Below, piece by piece: positions 52,951 to 62,421 of a stretch of DNA of 64,000 nt. A model generated the notes under the pieces. It had not been told where the DNA came from, searched no databases, and saw only the letters and a program-made list of their open reading frames with translations. Numbering within the stretch: the first letter of the stretch is position 1; the number at the start of each line of letters is the position of its first letter. Both the position numbers and the translations under genes were made by a program. Source of the stretch: Halorarum halophilum (GTDB taxonomy: Archaea > Halobacteriota > Halobacteria > Halobacteriales > Haloferacaceae); contig NZ_CP058529.1 in NCBI RefSeq assembly GCF_013401515.1, positions 1 to 64,000 on the forward strand. The letters are read 5' to 3'.

Positions 52951-53912
52951 TCGTAGGTCGGGTACTGCTCGACGAGTTCGCCGTCCTCGAGGTCGCCCTC
53001 CTCGATCATCTCCTCCAGCAGCCACCACGCCACCTCGACGTGGTCCGTCTTTACCGTGTAGAACTCCTCGGGGACGCCGAGGTCGGCGAGGCGCGCGGCG
53101 TCGGCGTACGTCTTCCCGTACACCAGCGTGCCGTCCTCGGTCACGTCGTCGAACGGGCGCCGGACGTTCTTGGCCATCCGCTTCAGGCGGTTCCGGTGCT
53201 GGGCGGCGTCCTTGAACACGCTGGTGCAGAAGTAGACGCGCTCGTGGTCGCCCATCGCCTCGAGGATCTCCTCCTTCGAGCCGTCGACCGCCGACATGTG
53301 GCCCTCCTGGAGTTCGAACCCCTCCTCCTGCATCCGGCGGTAGTTCCCCTGGCTCATCTCGAACTCGTTGACGTTGCAAAAGTCCGCGGCTCCCTCGTCG
53401 AGGAACTCGAGGAACTCCTCCTCCGCGCGGATGCCGGGGATCTCGAACGCCGGCGTCAGTCCCTCCTCGCGTGCGACGTACAGGATGTCCTCCCACTCCG
53501 TGCCGTGCATGTCGCCCCAGAGCTCGTACGGCGGGTGGAAGCGGATCTCGTCGAGGCCCGCCTCGGAGAGGCGCCGCATGTTCTCGCGGCCGCCCGTGAT
53601 GCCGGTGTAGAGGTGCGTGTGGTGGTCCTCGCCGAACTCGTCCTTCAGCAGCGAGAGGTAGCGACAGGTCCGGTCCATCGCCTCCTGGGGCTCGCCGCCG
53701 GTGATGGAGGTGCCGAGCGCGTCCATCCGGTGTGCCTCCTCGAGCACGTCCTCGTCGCAGGTGACCTCCCGCTCGTTCGCGTACACCGTGTTCACGTTCT
53801 TCCGGTTCTCGCCGAGCGGGCAGTAGAAGCAGTCACGCTGGTCGCAGTAGCCGTAGACGAAGAGCACCATCTTGCCCCCCATCGCGCACTGTTCACAGCC
53901 CTTCGAGATCAT
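52917..53912 (-). CDS. Radical SAM protein (COG2108-like)
   Basis: A 331-residue radical SAM enzyme of unknown reaction. The iron-sulfur motif is C23-x4-C28-x2-C31 (YCDQRDCFYCP), one residue longer than the standard Cx3Cx2C spacing, and there is an extra C6-x2-C9 pair near the N-terminus. The GGE motif is in SITGGEPQEAM. The core continues with HLYTGITGG and FHPPYELWG, and ends in a helical domain. It is a single gene. It may be related to pyruvate formate-lyase-activating-like archaeal proteins, but the substrate is not predictable. Confidence 0.88.
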   Translation of the reverse strand: MISKGCEQCAMGGKMVLFVYGYCDQRDCFYCPLGENRKNVNTVYANEREVTCDEDVLEEAHRMDALGTSITGGEPQEAMDRTCRYLSLLKDEFGEDHHTHLYTGITGGRENMRRLSEAGLDEIRFHPPYELWGDMHGTEWEDILYVAREEGLTPAFEIPGIRAEEEFLEFLDEGAADFCNVNEFEMSQGNYRRMQEEGFELQEGHMSAVDGSKEEILEAMGDHERVYFCTSVFKDAAQHRNRLKRMAKNVRRPFDDVTEDGTLVYGKTYADAARLADLGVPEEFYTVKTDHVEVAWWLLEEMIEEGDLEDGELVEQYPTYDGTVVERTPLA

Positions 53913-54133
53913 TCAGTACCTGGCGTTCGCCGTCGAGCGGCAAAAGCACCCCGACTCCGGTCGACACCGTCGACCGTAGGTCAGTCTCCGCGATCGGGGG
54001 TCGCGCTCCCGGGCGTCGTGACGGGGTGGAGGTGAGCCGACGGTCCGTGAGTGGATGCGTGCGGGAACGCCAGTTATCACGCCTGAACGACGCACCACGA
54101 GACTCATATCGTTCGAACGCATCCGGTCCCTAC

Positions 54134-54793
54134 ATGACGAACAGACGGTCGTTCCTCCGTGCGGTAGGCGCGCTGGGGGTTGCGGGGGCGAGTGCGGGCT
54201 GTGTCGGCGTGATCACCGGGTCGGAACCGGCTGAATTCTCCTCGGGCACCGCGACGGTGCCCGGGTCGGCGCTCGAGGAGACCGGCTACGAGCTCGTCGG
54301 GGTCGAGCCGCTGGAGATCGATGAGACGTTCTCGGTCGCCGGACAGGAGCGGCGGGTGAAGGTGACGAACCAGCTCGCCCAGTACGATCGGTCCATCACC
54401 CTGCCGACCGGCGACAGCTACCAGGGCGCGCTGTTCGCCGTGCTGACGACGCCGGCGATCGAGGTCCTCGGTCGGACGATGAACCCGGTCGCGGAACTCG
54501 GGACCGGGGAGCTCGCCCGACGCGTGCTCGCCGACTACGAGGGGTTCGGGAACCTCCGCGAGGAGGGGACCGAGACGGTGACCGTCCTCGGGACCGAGAC
54601 CGAGGTCGGGCTGTTCCTCACCGACGCCGAGATCGCCGCCGGCGTGACGACCGAGGTCCGCATCCACGTCGCCGAGGCGGTCCGCGCGGGCGAGGACTTC
54701 GTGGTCGCCATCGGCGCGTACCCGACGCTGGCGTCCGGCGAGGCCGACTCCGTGCGGACGATGATGCGGGCGATCCAGCACGGGGACGACTGA
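54134..54793 (+). CDS. Tat-exported lipoprotein of a haloarchaeal family, function unknown
   Basis: A 219-residue protein. The signal NRRSFLRAVGALGVAGASAGC is a Tat signal ending in a lipobox. The mature part has repeated beta-strand character (LEETGYELVGVEPLEIDETFSV, VKVTNQLAQYDRSITL) and a central FAVLTTPAIEVLGRTMNPV helix. It resembles a haloarchaeal domain of unknown function (I believe DUF6517). ATG 54134 places the signal at the very N-terminus. Confidence 0.82.
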   Translation: MTNRRSFLRAVGALGVAGASAGCVGVITGSEPAEFSSGTATVPGSALEETGYELVGVEPLEIDETFSVAGQERRVKVTNQLAQYDRSITLPTGDSYQGALFAVLTTPAIEVLGRTMNPVAELGTGELARRVLADYEGFGNLREEGTETVTVLGTETEVGLFLTDAEIAAGVTTEVRIHVAEAVRAGEDFVVAIGAYPTLASGEADSVRTMMRAIQHGDD

Positions 54794-54916
54794 GCCGGTC
54801 ACGGGGGGAGCCCCGACGCGAGGTCCCACTCCGGGGGCGAACCGCTACCGGTCGACCGGATCACCCTCGTCCGTCCCCCGAAAACAGTTATACCCGGCAC
54901 GTCTTACCGCACCACG

Positions 54917-56041
54917 ATGCTGTTGGTCCTCCCCGTCGACCTCGACGACGACCTCGGCCGCAAGACCGGGTTCTCCACGCCGGTCATCGGCCGGGACGAC
55001 GTCGAGGCGGCCGCCGTAGAGCTGGCGACGGCCGACCCGGAGGACTCCGACCTGAACGTGCTCTTCCAGGCGGTCCACACCTACGACGAACTGGTCGCGG
55101 ACGAGACCGTGAACGAGGAGGTCGCCGTCGCGGCCGTCACGGGCGTCGACGGGGGCGACGTGCAGGCGAACCGGGCCGTGGGAGCCGAAGTCGACACGGT
55201 GCTCGCGGCGCTTTCGACCGGCGAGGACGTGCGCGCCATCGTCATCACCGACGGCGCGCAGGACGAGTCGGTGCTCCCCGTCATCCGGTCGCGCGTCCCC
55301 CTCGACGGCGTCCGTCGAGTCGTCGTCCGGCAGGCACAGGACCTCGAGTCGATCTACTACACGATGAAGCAGGTGCTCGCGGACCCGGAGACCCGCGGCA
55401 CCATCCTCGTTCCGCTCGGCGTGCTGCTGCTCATCTACCCGTTCTCGGTCATCGCGGGCATCCTCGAGATCCCCGGCGCGGTCGTGCTGGGGCTCGTGTC
55501 TGCCCTCCTCGGGCTGTACACCCTGTTCCGCGGGCTCGGGCTCGAACGGGCGGTCGACTCGGCCGCCGACCGGGTACGCAACAGCCTGTACGCCGGGCGG
55601 GTCACCATCATCACGTACGTCGTGGCCCTCGCGCTGCTCTTCGTGGGCGGCGTCCAGGGGCTCGAGACGCTCGAGACGGTCGAGTCGACGGTCGGCTCGC
55701 TCCAGCCGGAGGCCCAGGTCGCCGTGTTCGTCCACGCAGCGGTCCGGTGGGCCGCGGCGGCCGGCGTCACCTCCTCGATGGGCCAGGTGACCGACGAGTA
55801 CCTGAGCGACCGCTTCCGGTGGCGCTACCTCAACGCGCCGTTCTACGTCGTCGCGATCGCGATCGTCCTGTACGGGCTCTCGGGCTACTTCGTCCCGCCG
55901 TCCGCGGGCGGTATCGTCGTGCGGCTCAGCCTCTCCGAACTCGCGATCGCGCTCACCATCGGCACGCTGCTCGGCGTGCTCTCGACGCTCACGTTCGCGG
56001 TCGCGGAGTCGCGCGAGGAGGAGGCCGCGGGCACGGTGTAG
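54917..56041 (+). CDS. DUF373 family membrane protein, copy 2
   Basis: A 374-residue paralogue of the protein at 45881-47008. It has the same soluble N-terminal domain (LLVLPVDLDDDLGRKTGF, IVITDGAQDESVLPVIRSRV, VVVRQAQDLESIYYTMKQVL) and about six membrane segments (residues ~160-365). The most conserved block between copies is VRQA-D-ES-YY--KQ-L, followed by the first membrane segment. It starts at ATG 54917. Confidence 0.88.
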   Translation: MLLVLPVDLDDDLGRKTGFSTPVIGRDDVEAAAVELATADPEDSDLNVLFQAVHTYDELVADETVNEEVAVAAVTGVDGGDVQANRAVGAEVDTVLAALSTGEDVRAIVITDGAQDESVLPVIRSRVPLDGVRRVVVRQAQDLESIYYTMKQVLADPETRGTILVPLGVLLLIYPFSVIAGILEIPGAVVLGLVSALLGLYTLFRGLGLERAVDSAADRVRNSLYAGRVTIITYVVALALLFVGGVQGLETLETVESTVGSLQPEAQVAVFVHAAVRWAAAAGVTSSMGQVTDEYLSDRFRWRYLNAPFYVVAIAIVLYGLSGYFVPPSAGGIVVRLSLSELAIALTIGTLLGVLSTLTFAVAESREEEAAGTV

Positions 56042-56099
56042 TGTAGGCCACACAGGTTCGGACTGGGAGAAACGCCGCCGGTACTGGTCGGTTCGTCGC

Positions 56100-56561
56100 C
56101 TACTCGCCGAGCGTGACGCTCTCGTCGGCGCTGTTGGGGAGCGCGTCCGACCGGCCGTACGTTCCCGGCGCGATGGCCAGCGTCCGGAGGCCGCGCTCGT
56201 TCGCGGCCTCCAGGGCCGGCTTGAAGTCGGTGTCGCGGGAGGCAACCGCGATGGTGTCGGCGCGACCCTCCGCAGCGAACGTCGCCACGTCGACCGCGAG
56301 TTTCACGTCGACGTCGCCGCTGGTGACGACGACCTGGAACCCGTTCGCCTCGGCGGCCTGGATGAGCCCCGGCGAGGCGTGTTCGTTCAGGTACAGCCTC
56401 GCCGTGACGAGTTCGCCGACGTCGCTCGCGGCGGCCCGGAGGTCGGCCAGGTCCACGTCGAACTCCGCGCGGAGGACGTTCGGCCCGTCGACGAACAGCG
56501 CCACGCCTCGTCCGGCGTCCCGTCCCTCGATCCGCCCGAACAGTCGCCCCAGCAGCCCCAT
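56100..56561 (-). CDS. NYN-domain (PIN-like) protein
   Basis: A 153-residue predicted RNase-fold protein. Acidic active-site candidates lie in ALFVDGPNVLR, TSGDVDVKLAVDVATFA and VASRDTDFKPALEAA, and the TLAIAPGTYGRSDAL end is typical of the archaeal NYN group. It may process or decay RNA. It is convergent with the DUF373 gene, with 58 nt between their stops. Confidence 0.87.
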   Translation of the reverse strand: MGLLGRLFGRIEGRDAGRGVALFVDGPNVLRAEFDVDLADLRAAASDVGELVTARLYLNEHASPGLIQAAEANGFQVVVTSGDVDVKLAVDVATFAAEGRADTIAVASRDTDFKPALEAANERGLRTLAIAPGTYGRSDALPNSADESVTLGE

Positions 56562-56639
56562 GCCAGGTGCTCAGTTCGTGTCCCGATACGACTTCCGATT
56601 GAGGGGGGTCACTAAAGTGTGACGGAGGGTGACAGTCTG

Positions 56640-56815
56640 ATTTAACATTCTTTATTTGAGAAATAATGGCCGTTCGTGCCGTCCGAGGGAGTCACAGCGG
56701 TCGTGAGCGGCATACCGCTCCGACAACGTGCCATTTGTTTATTCCAGTATAGAGACTAAGATTATTTCTATTATATTTACTTTCTCATCAAAGGAATTAT
56801 TACCTCGTTCCCCGG
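56640..56815 (+). promoter_or_regulatory. AT-rich promoter region of the halolysin gene
   Basis: Two AT-rich blocks (about 56640-56671 and 56732-56803) contrast sharply with the GC-rich surroundings. AATTATTA at 56795-56802 lies about 29-36 nt before the ATG at 56831 and is the best TATA candidate; TTATATTTA at 56771-56779 is another. Confidence 0.55.
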
Positions 56816-56830
56816 TTGTGTGTCCGTTGC

Positions 56831-58393
56831 ATGTCAGATGACAACACGAGGCTCGACCTGTACCGACGCGGATTCCTGACGGCGGCCGGCGCGGCCGCCG
56901 GCGGTGCGGCGCTGACCGGCGTGACGAGCGCGACGCCCGGTCGGTCGCCCGGGGCGAAGGAGGACGAGGTGCTCGTCGGGGTCTCGGCGGCCGCCGACGA
57001 GGTGGCCGGCGAGGTGGCAAAGCACGTGCCCGGCAACGCCGAGGTCGTCCACGTCAACGGGAAACTGCGCTACGTCGCGGTGAAGTTCCCGAGCCAGGCC
57101 TCGGAGGTGGCCCGGGAGAACTTCATTGAGGCGATCACGTCCAACCGTCACGTCAAGTACGCGGAGACGAACGAGACGTTCGAGTCGCTGGAGGTGCCGA
57201 ACGACCCGCGGTACGACGACCAGTACGCCGACCAGATGGTGAACGCCCCGACGGCGTGGGACACGACGTACGGCGACTCGTCGGTCACGGTGGCCGTCGT
57301 CGACCAGGGGGTGAAGTACGACCACCCTGACCTCGACGGCAACGTCGGGTCGGACGAGGGCCACGACTTCGTCGACTCCGACTCCGATCCGTACCCGGAC
57401 TCGATGTCCGACGAGTACCACGGGACCCACGTCGCCGGCATCGCGGCCGCCGAGACGAACAACGGCGAGGGCGTCTCCGGCATCGGGAACTCGACGGTGC
57501 TCTCCGGGCGCGCGCTCTCGGAGTCGGGGTCGGGCAGCACGGCCGACATCGCGGACGCCATCCAGTGGGCGGCCGACCAGGGCGCGGACGTGATCAACCT
57601 CTCGCTGGGCGGCGGCGACTACACCAGCACGATGAAGAACGCCGTGAGCTACGCGACCGACAACGGCTCGCTCGTCGTCGCGGCCGCCGGCAACGACGGC
57701 AGCGGGAGCGTCTCGTACCCGGCGGCGTACTCGGAGTGTCTCGCCGTGTCGGCGCTCGACCCCGACGAGTCGCTCGCGAGCTACTCCAACTACGGCTCGG
57801 ACATCGAACTGGCCGCGCCGGGCACGAACGTCCTCTCGACGTGGACCGACGACGGCTACGACTCCATCTCGGGCACCTCGATGGCGACGCCTGTCGTCGC
57901 CGGGGTGGCCGGGCTCACGCTCGCCGCGCACGACCTGACGAACGCGGAACTGCGCGACCACCTGAAGGCGACCGCGGCCGACGTCGGCCTGTCGAGCGAC
58001 GAGCAGGGGAGCGGTCGAGTGGACGCCGGCGACGCCGTCACGACGGAGCCGGGCGACGGCGGCGGCGGTGACGGTTCCACGACCTCCAGCGTCTCCGGGT
58101 CGCTCTCGGGGTACTGGGACGGCACGTGTTACAGCTACGGGTTCGAGTACTCGGACCCCTCGCGGGTCGTCCTCGAACTCGAGGGGCCGTCGAACGCGGA
58201 CTTCGACCTGTACGCGAACGACGGCACCGGATCGTGTCCGAGCACCTCGAGCTACGACTACCGCTCGTGGTCGACGGACAGCCAGGAGACCATCGCCATC
58301 GACGATCCCGACACCTCGACGGAACTCCACCTCCTCGTGGACTCCTACTCGGGGAGCGGGAGCTACACGGTGACCATCACCGAGTACGAGTAA
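56831..58393 (+). CDS. Halolysin-like subtilase (S8 serine protease), Tat-exported
   Basis: A 520-residue secreted protease. A Tat signal (YRRGFLTAAGAAAGG, RR at 12-13) is followed by an inhibitor-type propeptide (about 45-118) and the S8 domain. The catalytic triad is D158 (VAVVDQGVKYDHPD), H197 (EYHGTHVAGIAA) and S350 (GTSMATPVVAG), with the oxyanion Asn in AAGNDGSGS. A Gly-rich linker leads to a C-terminal PPC-like beta domain (about 425-520) with two Cys. ATG 56831 is preferred to ATG 56816. Expected role: extracellular protein degradation in high salt. Confidence 0.95.
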   Translation: MSDDNTRLDLYRRGFLTAAGAAAGGAALTGVTSATPGRSPGAKEDEVLVGVSAAADEVAGEVAKHVPGNAEVVHVNGKLRYVAVKFPSQASEVARENFIEAITSNRHVKYAETNETFESLEVPNDPRYDDQYADQMVNAPTAWDTTYGDSSVTVAVVDQGVKYDHPDLDGNVGSDEGHDFVDSDSDPYPDSMSDEYHGTHVAGIAAAETNNGEGVSGIGNSTVLSGRALSESGSGSTADIADAIQWAADQGADVINLSLGGGDYTSTMKNAVSYATDNGSLVVAAAGNDGSGSVSYPAAYSECLAVSALDPDESLASYSNYGSDIELAAPGTNVLSTWTDDGYDSISGTSMATPVVAGVAGLTLAAHDLTNAELRDHLKATAADVGLSSDEQGSGRVDAGDAVTTEPGDGGGGDGSTTSSVSGSLSGYWDGTCYSYGFEYSDPSRVVLELEGPSNADFDLYANDGTGSCPSTSSYDYRSWSTDSQETIAIDDPDTSTELHLLVDSYSGSGSYTVTITEYE

Positions 58394-58426
58394 CTCCCCC
58401 GCGCCGACGCCCGTTCCGCCCCCTGA

Positions 58427-58576
58427 CTTTTCCCGATACCGTCCGCAGAGGAGACCGAGGGGTACACCGAGTTCTGGCGCGAACGCGCCGAGTCGTTCGG
58501 CCTCGACGTGGACGTCGGCGCGCCGGCGGCCGAGGGCGGCGGTGACGGGGCGGAGGGTTCCTCGCGGGCAGAGTGA
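58427..58576 (+). pseudogene. Orphan 3' gene fragment
   Basis: Fifty codons stay open from just after a TGA (58424) to a TGA at 58574-58576 and read like a protein tail (EETEGYTEFWRERAESFGL, then an Ala/Gly/Glu-rich end). There is no start codon and no upstream body, since halolysin ends 34 nt before. I take it as the remnant of a deleted gene; the family is not recognisable. Confidence 0.5.
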
Positions 58577-58673
58577 GGGGGGTCACGGGGGAGTTACGGG
58601 CAGTGGAGCGCGTGTTGGCTGGGTACGAGGCCGGAGGGAAATCCACATACCGTTCGCCCCCCATCGGTCCGAC

Positions 58674-59117
58674 ATGAGCGACTGGACCGACGCGATCGTT
58701 GGCGACCGGATGACCGTGGACCGCGAGTTCGGCGACCGGGTGCGGAACTCGCGCTTCTCGAACCAGGAGTGGGGGCTCATCATGACGGCGACGGAGTTCG
58801 ACATCGAGGACGCGGACGACCCGGAGGCCGCCCGGATCGTCGCGGACACAAGCAAACTCCCGAGCATCATCCCGGAACTCGAGAACATCTCGAACCAGAT
58901 GAACGCGACGGCCGGCGGCGGGTCGTCCGACGGGGGAACGTTCGGGAAGCTCCTCGGCGGCGTCAGGGACACCCTGTTCGGGGGCGGGTCCGGCGGCGTG
59001 GACGCGGAGAAGCTCGAGGCGGCCGAACGGCTTACGGGCGAGTACGCGACGGAACTCCAGCGACACCTCGAGTCGAAGGGGACCTGGGAACAGGTGCGGA
59101 TCTCCTACCAGGAGTAG
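58674..59117 (+). CDS. Small haloarchaeal soluble protein (DUF5799-like)
   Basis: A 147-residue protein starting MSDWTDAIVGDRMTVDREF and containing RVRNSRFSNQEWGLIMTATEFDI and ARIVADTSKLPSIIPEL. The linker is Gly/Ser-rich and the C-terminus helical. I recall it as a haloarchaeal domain of unknown function (DUF5799). ATG 58674 is chosen because upstream codons lack these motifs. It is a single gene. Confidence 0.78.
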   Translation: MSDWTDAIVGDRMTVDREFGDRVRNSRFSNQEWGLIMTATEFDIEDADDPEAARIVADTSKLPSIIPELENISNQMNATAGGGSSDGGTFGKLLGGVRDTLFGGGSGGVDAEKLEAAERLTGEYATELQRHLESKGTWEQVRISYQE

Positions 59118-59165
59118 CGACCCGGTTCGACGGCGCTCGGATCCCTCTCTACTCTACCCGGGCCC

Positions 59166-59315
59166 TCAGGGCACGTCGCCCGAGCGGAACATCGTCAGCT
59201 CCTCGGCCTCGTAGATGTTGATGAGCTCCGCGATCAGTTCGTCGTGGCTCTCCCCGTTCTCGCGGAGGCTCTCGAGCCGTTCGAGGGTCTCCTCGCTCAC
59301 CTCTATTTCCGGCAT
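59166..59315 (-). CDS. 49-residue ribbon-helix-helix-like small protein
   Basis: A short gene reading MPEIEVSEETLERLESLREN, then ESHDELIAELINIYEAEEL and a short tail. The beta-strand followed by two helices matches the ribbon-helix-helix (CopG-like) pattern of many small haloarchaeal proteins, which bind DNA as dimers or act as antitoxins. It is 31 nt downstream of the leuB stop on the same strand, so it may be the last gene of the ilv-leu transcript. Confidence 0.78.
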   Translation of the reverse strand: MPEIEVSEETLERLESLRENGESHDELIAELINIYEAEELTMFRSGDVP

Positions 59316-59346
59316 GGGAGGAGGTTGGCCGCCCGGGCGTAAAAGA

Positions 59347-60327
59347 TTACAGGCGGTCGAGCACCGCGTCGGTCACCTCGTCGGTTCCCGCGTCCCCGCC
59401 GAGGTCGGGCGTTCGCGGCCCGTCCGAGAGGACGTCCTCGACGGCCGCGCGGACGTCCGCGCCGTCCTCCTCGTGGCCCAGGAACTCCAGCAGCATCGCT
59501 GCCGACAGGATCGCCGCTGCCGGGTTCGCGACGCCCTCGCCGGCGATGTCCGGGGCGGTGCCGTGGACCGGTTCGAACAGCCCGCGCTCCGGGCCGATGT
59601 TCGCCGACGGGAGCAGCCCGAGCCCGCCGACCAGTCCCGCCGCGAGGTCAGAGAGCACGTCGCCCGCCAGGTTCGGGCAGACGACCGTGTCGAACCGCGT
59701 CGGGTCGAGACAGACGTGCGTCGCGAACGCGTCCATCAGCACCTCGTCGGCATCGACCCCGCGCTCCTCGGCCACCCGGAGGACGGCCTCGCGGAAGCGC
59801 CCGTCGGTCTCGCGCATCACGTTCGCCTTGTGGACGACGTGGAAGCCGTCCGCGTCGCGGTCGGCGACGAACTCGCACGCGAACTCGGCGAGCCGTTCGG
59901 ACGCCGAGGTGGTGATCACCCGCGTGAGCGTCGAGAGGTCGTCCGAGAGCCGGTCCTCGTGGCCCGAGTACACGCCCTCGGTGTTCTCGCGCAGGAAGAC
60001 GACGTCGGTCTCGGGCCGGACCGCGTCGACGCCGGGGTACGCGCGGGCGGGCCGGACGTTCACGAACGAGTCCACCGCCTCGCGCAGCGGGAGGATGACG
60101 TCCGCGGCCGTCTCGCCGGCCGCGCCGAACAGCGTCGCGTCCGCGGCGGCGACGAGGTCGTACGTCTCCTCGGGGAGCGCCTCCCCGGTCTCCGCCTTCA
60201 CGGCGTCGCCCGCGTCGGCCTCGACGAACGAGAACTCGCCTACGTGCTCCAGCATACGCCTTGCAGCGGGAACGACCTCGGTTCCGATGCCGTCGCCGGG
60301 GACGACGATGATCTCCTCGCCGGACAT
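59347..60327 (-). CDS. leuB: 3-isopropylmalate dehydrogenase
   Basis: A 326-residue NAD-dependent decarboxylating dehydrogenase, the third step of leucine synthesis. It begins [14 protein letters not shown] and contains [30 protein letters not shown] and [23 protein letters not shown]. It starts 1 nt after the leuD stop. Archaeal length and motifs place it in the isocitrate/isopropylmalate dehydrogenase family; substrate is assigned from the leuC-leuD context. Confidence 0.94.
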   Translation of the reverse strand: MSGEEIIVVPGDGIGTEVVPAARRMLEHVGEFSFVEADAGDAVKAETGEALPEETYDLVAAADATLFGAAGETAADVILPLREAVDSFVNVRPARAYPGVDAVRPETDVVFLRENTEGVYSGHEDRLSDDLSTLTRVITTSASERLAEFACEFVADRDADGFHVVHKANVMRETDGRFREAVLRVAEERGVDADEVLMDAFATHVCLDPTRFDTVVCPNLAGDVLSDLAAGLVGGLGLLPSANIGPERGLFEPVHGTAPDIAGEGVANPAAAILSAAMLLEFLGHEEDGADVRAAVEDVLSDGPRTPDLGGDAGTDEVTDAVLDRL

Positions 60328-60328
60328 C

Positions 60329-60997
60329 TCAGTCGCTCGCCTCCGGGAGGTGGTCGTCGGTCACGTACGGCAGGGAGCCGGCCGTCTCGCGGACGGCGCC
60401 GGCGTTCGCCTTCATGAGCGCGGTCGTGTCCCACTCGCCCTCGACGAGCGCGCGCCGCTGGGCTTCGTCGACCGAGACGCTCATCTCGTTGTCGCCGTAG
60501 CGGAGGGTCTCCGCCGCGACGTCGACGTCGATCTCCCCGTCCGGGTTGTCGTCCACCCACTGCTGGAGCGCGTTGATCGACTCGTGGTCGGCCGTCACCG
60601 TCGGGACGCCGAGCGCGAGGCAGTTGCCCGCGAAGATCTCCGCGAACGACTCGCCGACGACCGCGTCGATACCCCACCGCATCAGCGCCTGGGGCGCGTG
60701 CTCGCGGGAGGAGCCGCAGCCGAAGTTCGCGTTCGCCACCAGCACGCTCGCGTCGCGGAACCGATCCTCGTTGAACGGGTGTTCCTTCTCGTTGTCCTCG
60801 TCGTCGTAGCGCAGGTCGAAGAAGGCGAACTGGCCGAGCCCCTCGAAGGTGACCGCCTTCAGGTACCGCGCCGGAATGATCTGGTCGGTGTCGATGTCGT
60901 TGCCGCGGACCGGCACGCCCGTCCCAGAGACGTACTCGACCGTTTCGGCGGGGCCGTCCGCGTCCGCGCTCCCCGTACCGTCGTCGTTCGAACTCAC
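60329..60997 (-). CDS. leuD: 3-isopropylmalate dehydratase, small subunit
   Basis: A 222-residue small subunit of the aconitase-like isomerase of leucine synthesis. Key segments are [32 protein letters not shown] and [17 protein letters not shown] 60997 (VSSNDDG) overlaps the leuC TGA. The first ~25 residues are acidic and variable. Confidence 0.93.
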   Translation of the reverse strand: MSSNDDGTGSADADGPAETVEYVSGTGVPVRGNDIDTDQIIPARYLKAVTFEGLGQFAFFDLRYDDEDNEKEHPFNEDRFRDASVLVANANFGCGSSREHAPQALMRWGIDAVVGESFAEIFAGNCLALGVPTVTADHESINALQQWVDDNPDGEIDVDVAAETLRYGDNEMSVSVDEAQRRALVEGEWDTTALMKANAGAVRETAGSLPYVTDDHLPEASD

Positions 60998-62421
60998 GCT
61001 TCCGCCTCCTCGAGGGTCTCGAGGTCGCGGACGTCGGTCACCTCGCCGCGGACGGCCGCGGCCGCGACCATCACGGGACTCATCAGGACGGTCCTGCCGT
61101 CCTTCGAGCCCTGCCGGCCGACGAAGTTCCGGTTCGAGGATGACGCAGAGGCCTCGTCGCCCTCGAGCTGGTCCTCGTTCATGCCGAGACACATCGAGCA
61201 GCCCGCGTTGCGCCACTCGAAGCCGGCCTCGCGGAACGTGTCGGCGAGCCCTTCCTCCTCGGCGGCCCGCTGGACGTGCTGGCTGCCGGGGACGACCAGC
61301 GCGCGGACGTCCTCGTGGACCTCCCGGCCGCGGACGACCTGCGCCCCCCGCCGGAGGTCCGGCAGGCGCGCGTTCGTACACGAGCCGAGGAAGGCCACGT
61401 CCACCTGGTACCCCTGCATCGTCTCGCCGGGTTCCACGCGCATGTGGTCCTGCGCCCGGCGTGCTGTGTCCTGCTTGTCGGCGGGGAGGTCCTCGGGGGC
61501 CGGGATCGGCTCCGAGATGCCGACGCCCTGGCCGGGGGTCGTCCCCCAGGTCACCATCGGTTCGAGCGCGTCGCCGTCGATGGTGACGACGTCGTCGTAC
61601 TCGGCGTCCCCGTCGGAAGCGACGGACTCCCAGTACGGCTTCAGCCGCTCGAACTCGTCCGGGTCGTCGCGGAACGCCTCGGTGTCGCCCAGCCACTCGA
61701 AGGTGGTCTCGTCGGGGTTGACGTAGCCCGCGCGGGCGCCGCCCTCGATGGACATGTTGCAGATGGACATCCGGCCCTCCATGCCCAACGACTCGACTGC
61801 GTCGCCGCCGTACTCGTACACGTAGCCGACGCCGCCGTCGGTGCCGAGCTTCCGGATGATCTGGAGGATGACGTCCTTCGCCTCGACGCCGTCGCCGAGT
61901 TCGCCGGTCACCTCGATCCGGCGCACGTCACTCTTCTCCATGGCGACGCAACCGGTCGCGAGCACGTCGCGGATCTGCGAGGTGCCGATCCCGAACGCCA
62001 GCGCGCCGAACGCGCCGTGCGTCGAGGTGTGCGAGTCGCCACAGACGATGGTCTTGCCCGGCTGGGTGAGCCCCTGTTCCGGACCGACGACGTGGACGAT
62101 GCCCTGGTCGCCCGTCGACGGGTCGGCGAACTCGATGCCCGCGTCGCGGACGTTCTCCTCGAGTTCGCTCATCATCCGCTCGGCCGCGTCGTCGCCGTAG
62201 GGGCGCGACTGGTCTGCGGTCGGGACGATGTGGTCGACGGTCGCGTACGTCAGTTTCGGGTACGCGACCTCCATCTCGCGCTCGCGGAGCATGCCGAACG
62301 CCTGCGGGCTCGTCACCTCGTGGATGAGGTGGAGCCCGACGAACAGCTGGTCCTGGCCGGTCGGGAGCGTGGTCACCTTGTGCCGGTCCCACACCTTGTC
62401 GTACAGCGTTCCCTCGCTCAT
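60994..62421 (-). CDS. leuC: 3-isopropylmalate dehydratase, large subunit
   Basis: A 475-residue aconitase-fold subunit carrying the [4Fe-4S] cluster. Cluster cysteines lie in [12 protein letters not shown] and [10 protein letters not shown]. Other marks are [27 protein letters not shown] and the catalytic [17 protein letters not shown] end. ATG 62421 overlaps the stop of the 112-residue gene upstream. A longer frame reading into that gene was rejected. Confidence 0.95.
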   Translation of the reverse strand: MSEGTLYDKVWDRHKVTTLPTGQDQLFVGLHLIHEVTSPQAFGMLREREMEVAYPKLTYATVDHIVPTADQSRPYGDDAAERMMSELEENVRDAGIEFADPSTGDQGIVHVVGPEQGLTQPGKTIVCGDSHTSTHGAFGALAFGIGTSQIRDVLATGCVAMEKSDVRRIEVTGELGDGVEAKDVILQIIRKLGTDGGVGYVYEYGGDAVESLGMEGRMSICNMSIEGGARAGYVNPDETTFEWLGDTEAFRDDPDEFERLKPYWESVASDGDAEYDDVVTIDGDALEPMVTWGTTPGQGVGISEPIPAPEDLPADKQDTARRAQDHMRVEPGETMQGYQVDVAFLGSCTNARLPDLRRGAQVVRGREVHEDVRALVVPGSQHVQRAAEEEGLADTFREAGFEWRNAGCSMCLGMNEDQLEGDEASASSSNRNFVGRQGSKDGRTVLMSPVMVAAAAVRGEVTDVRDLETLEEAEA

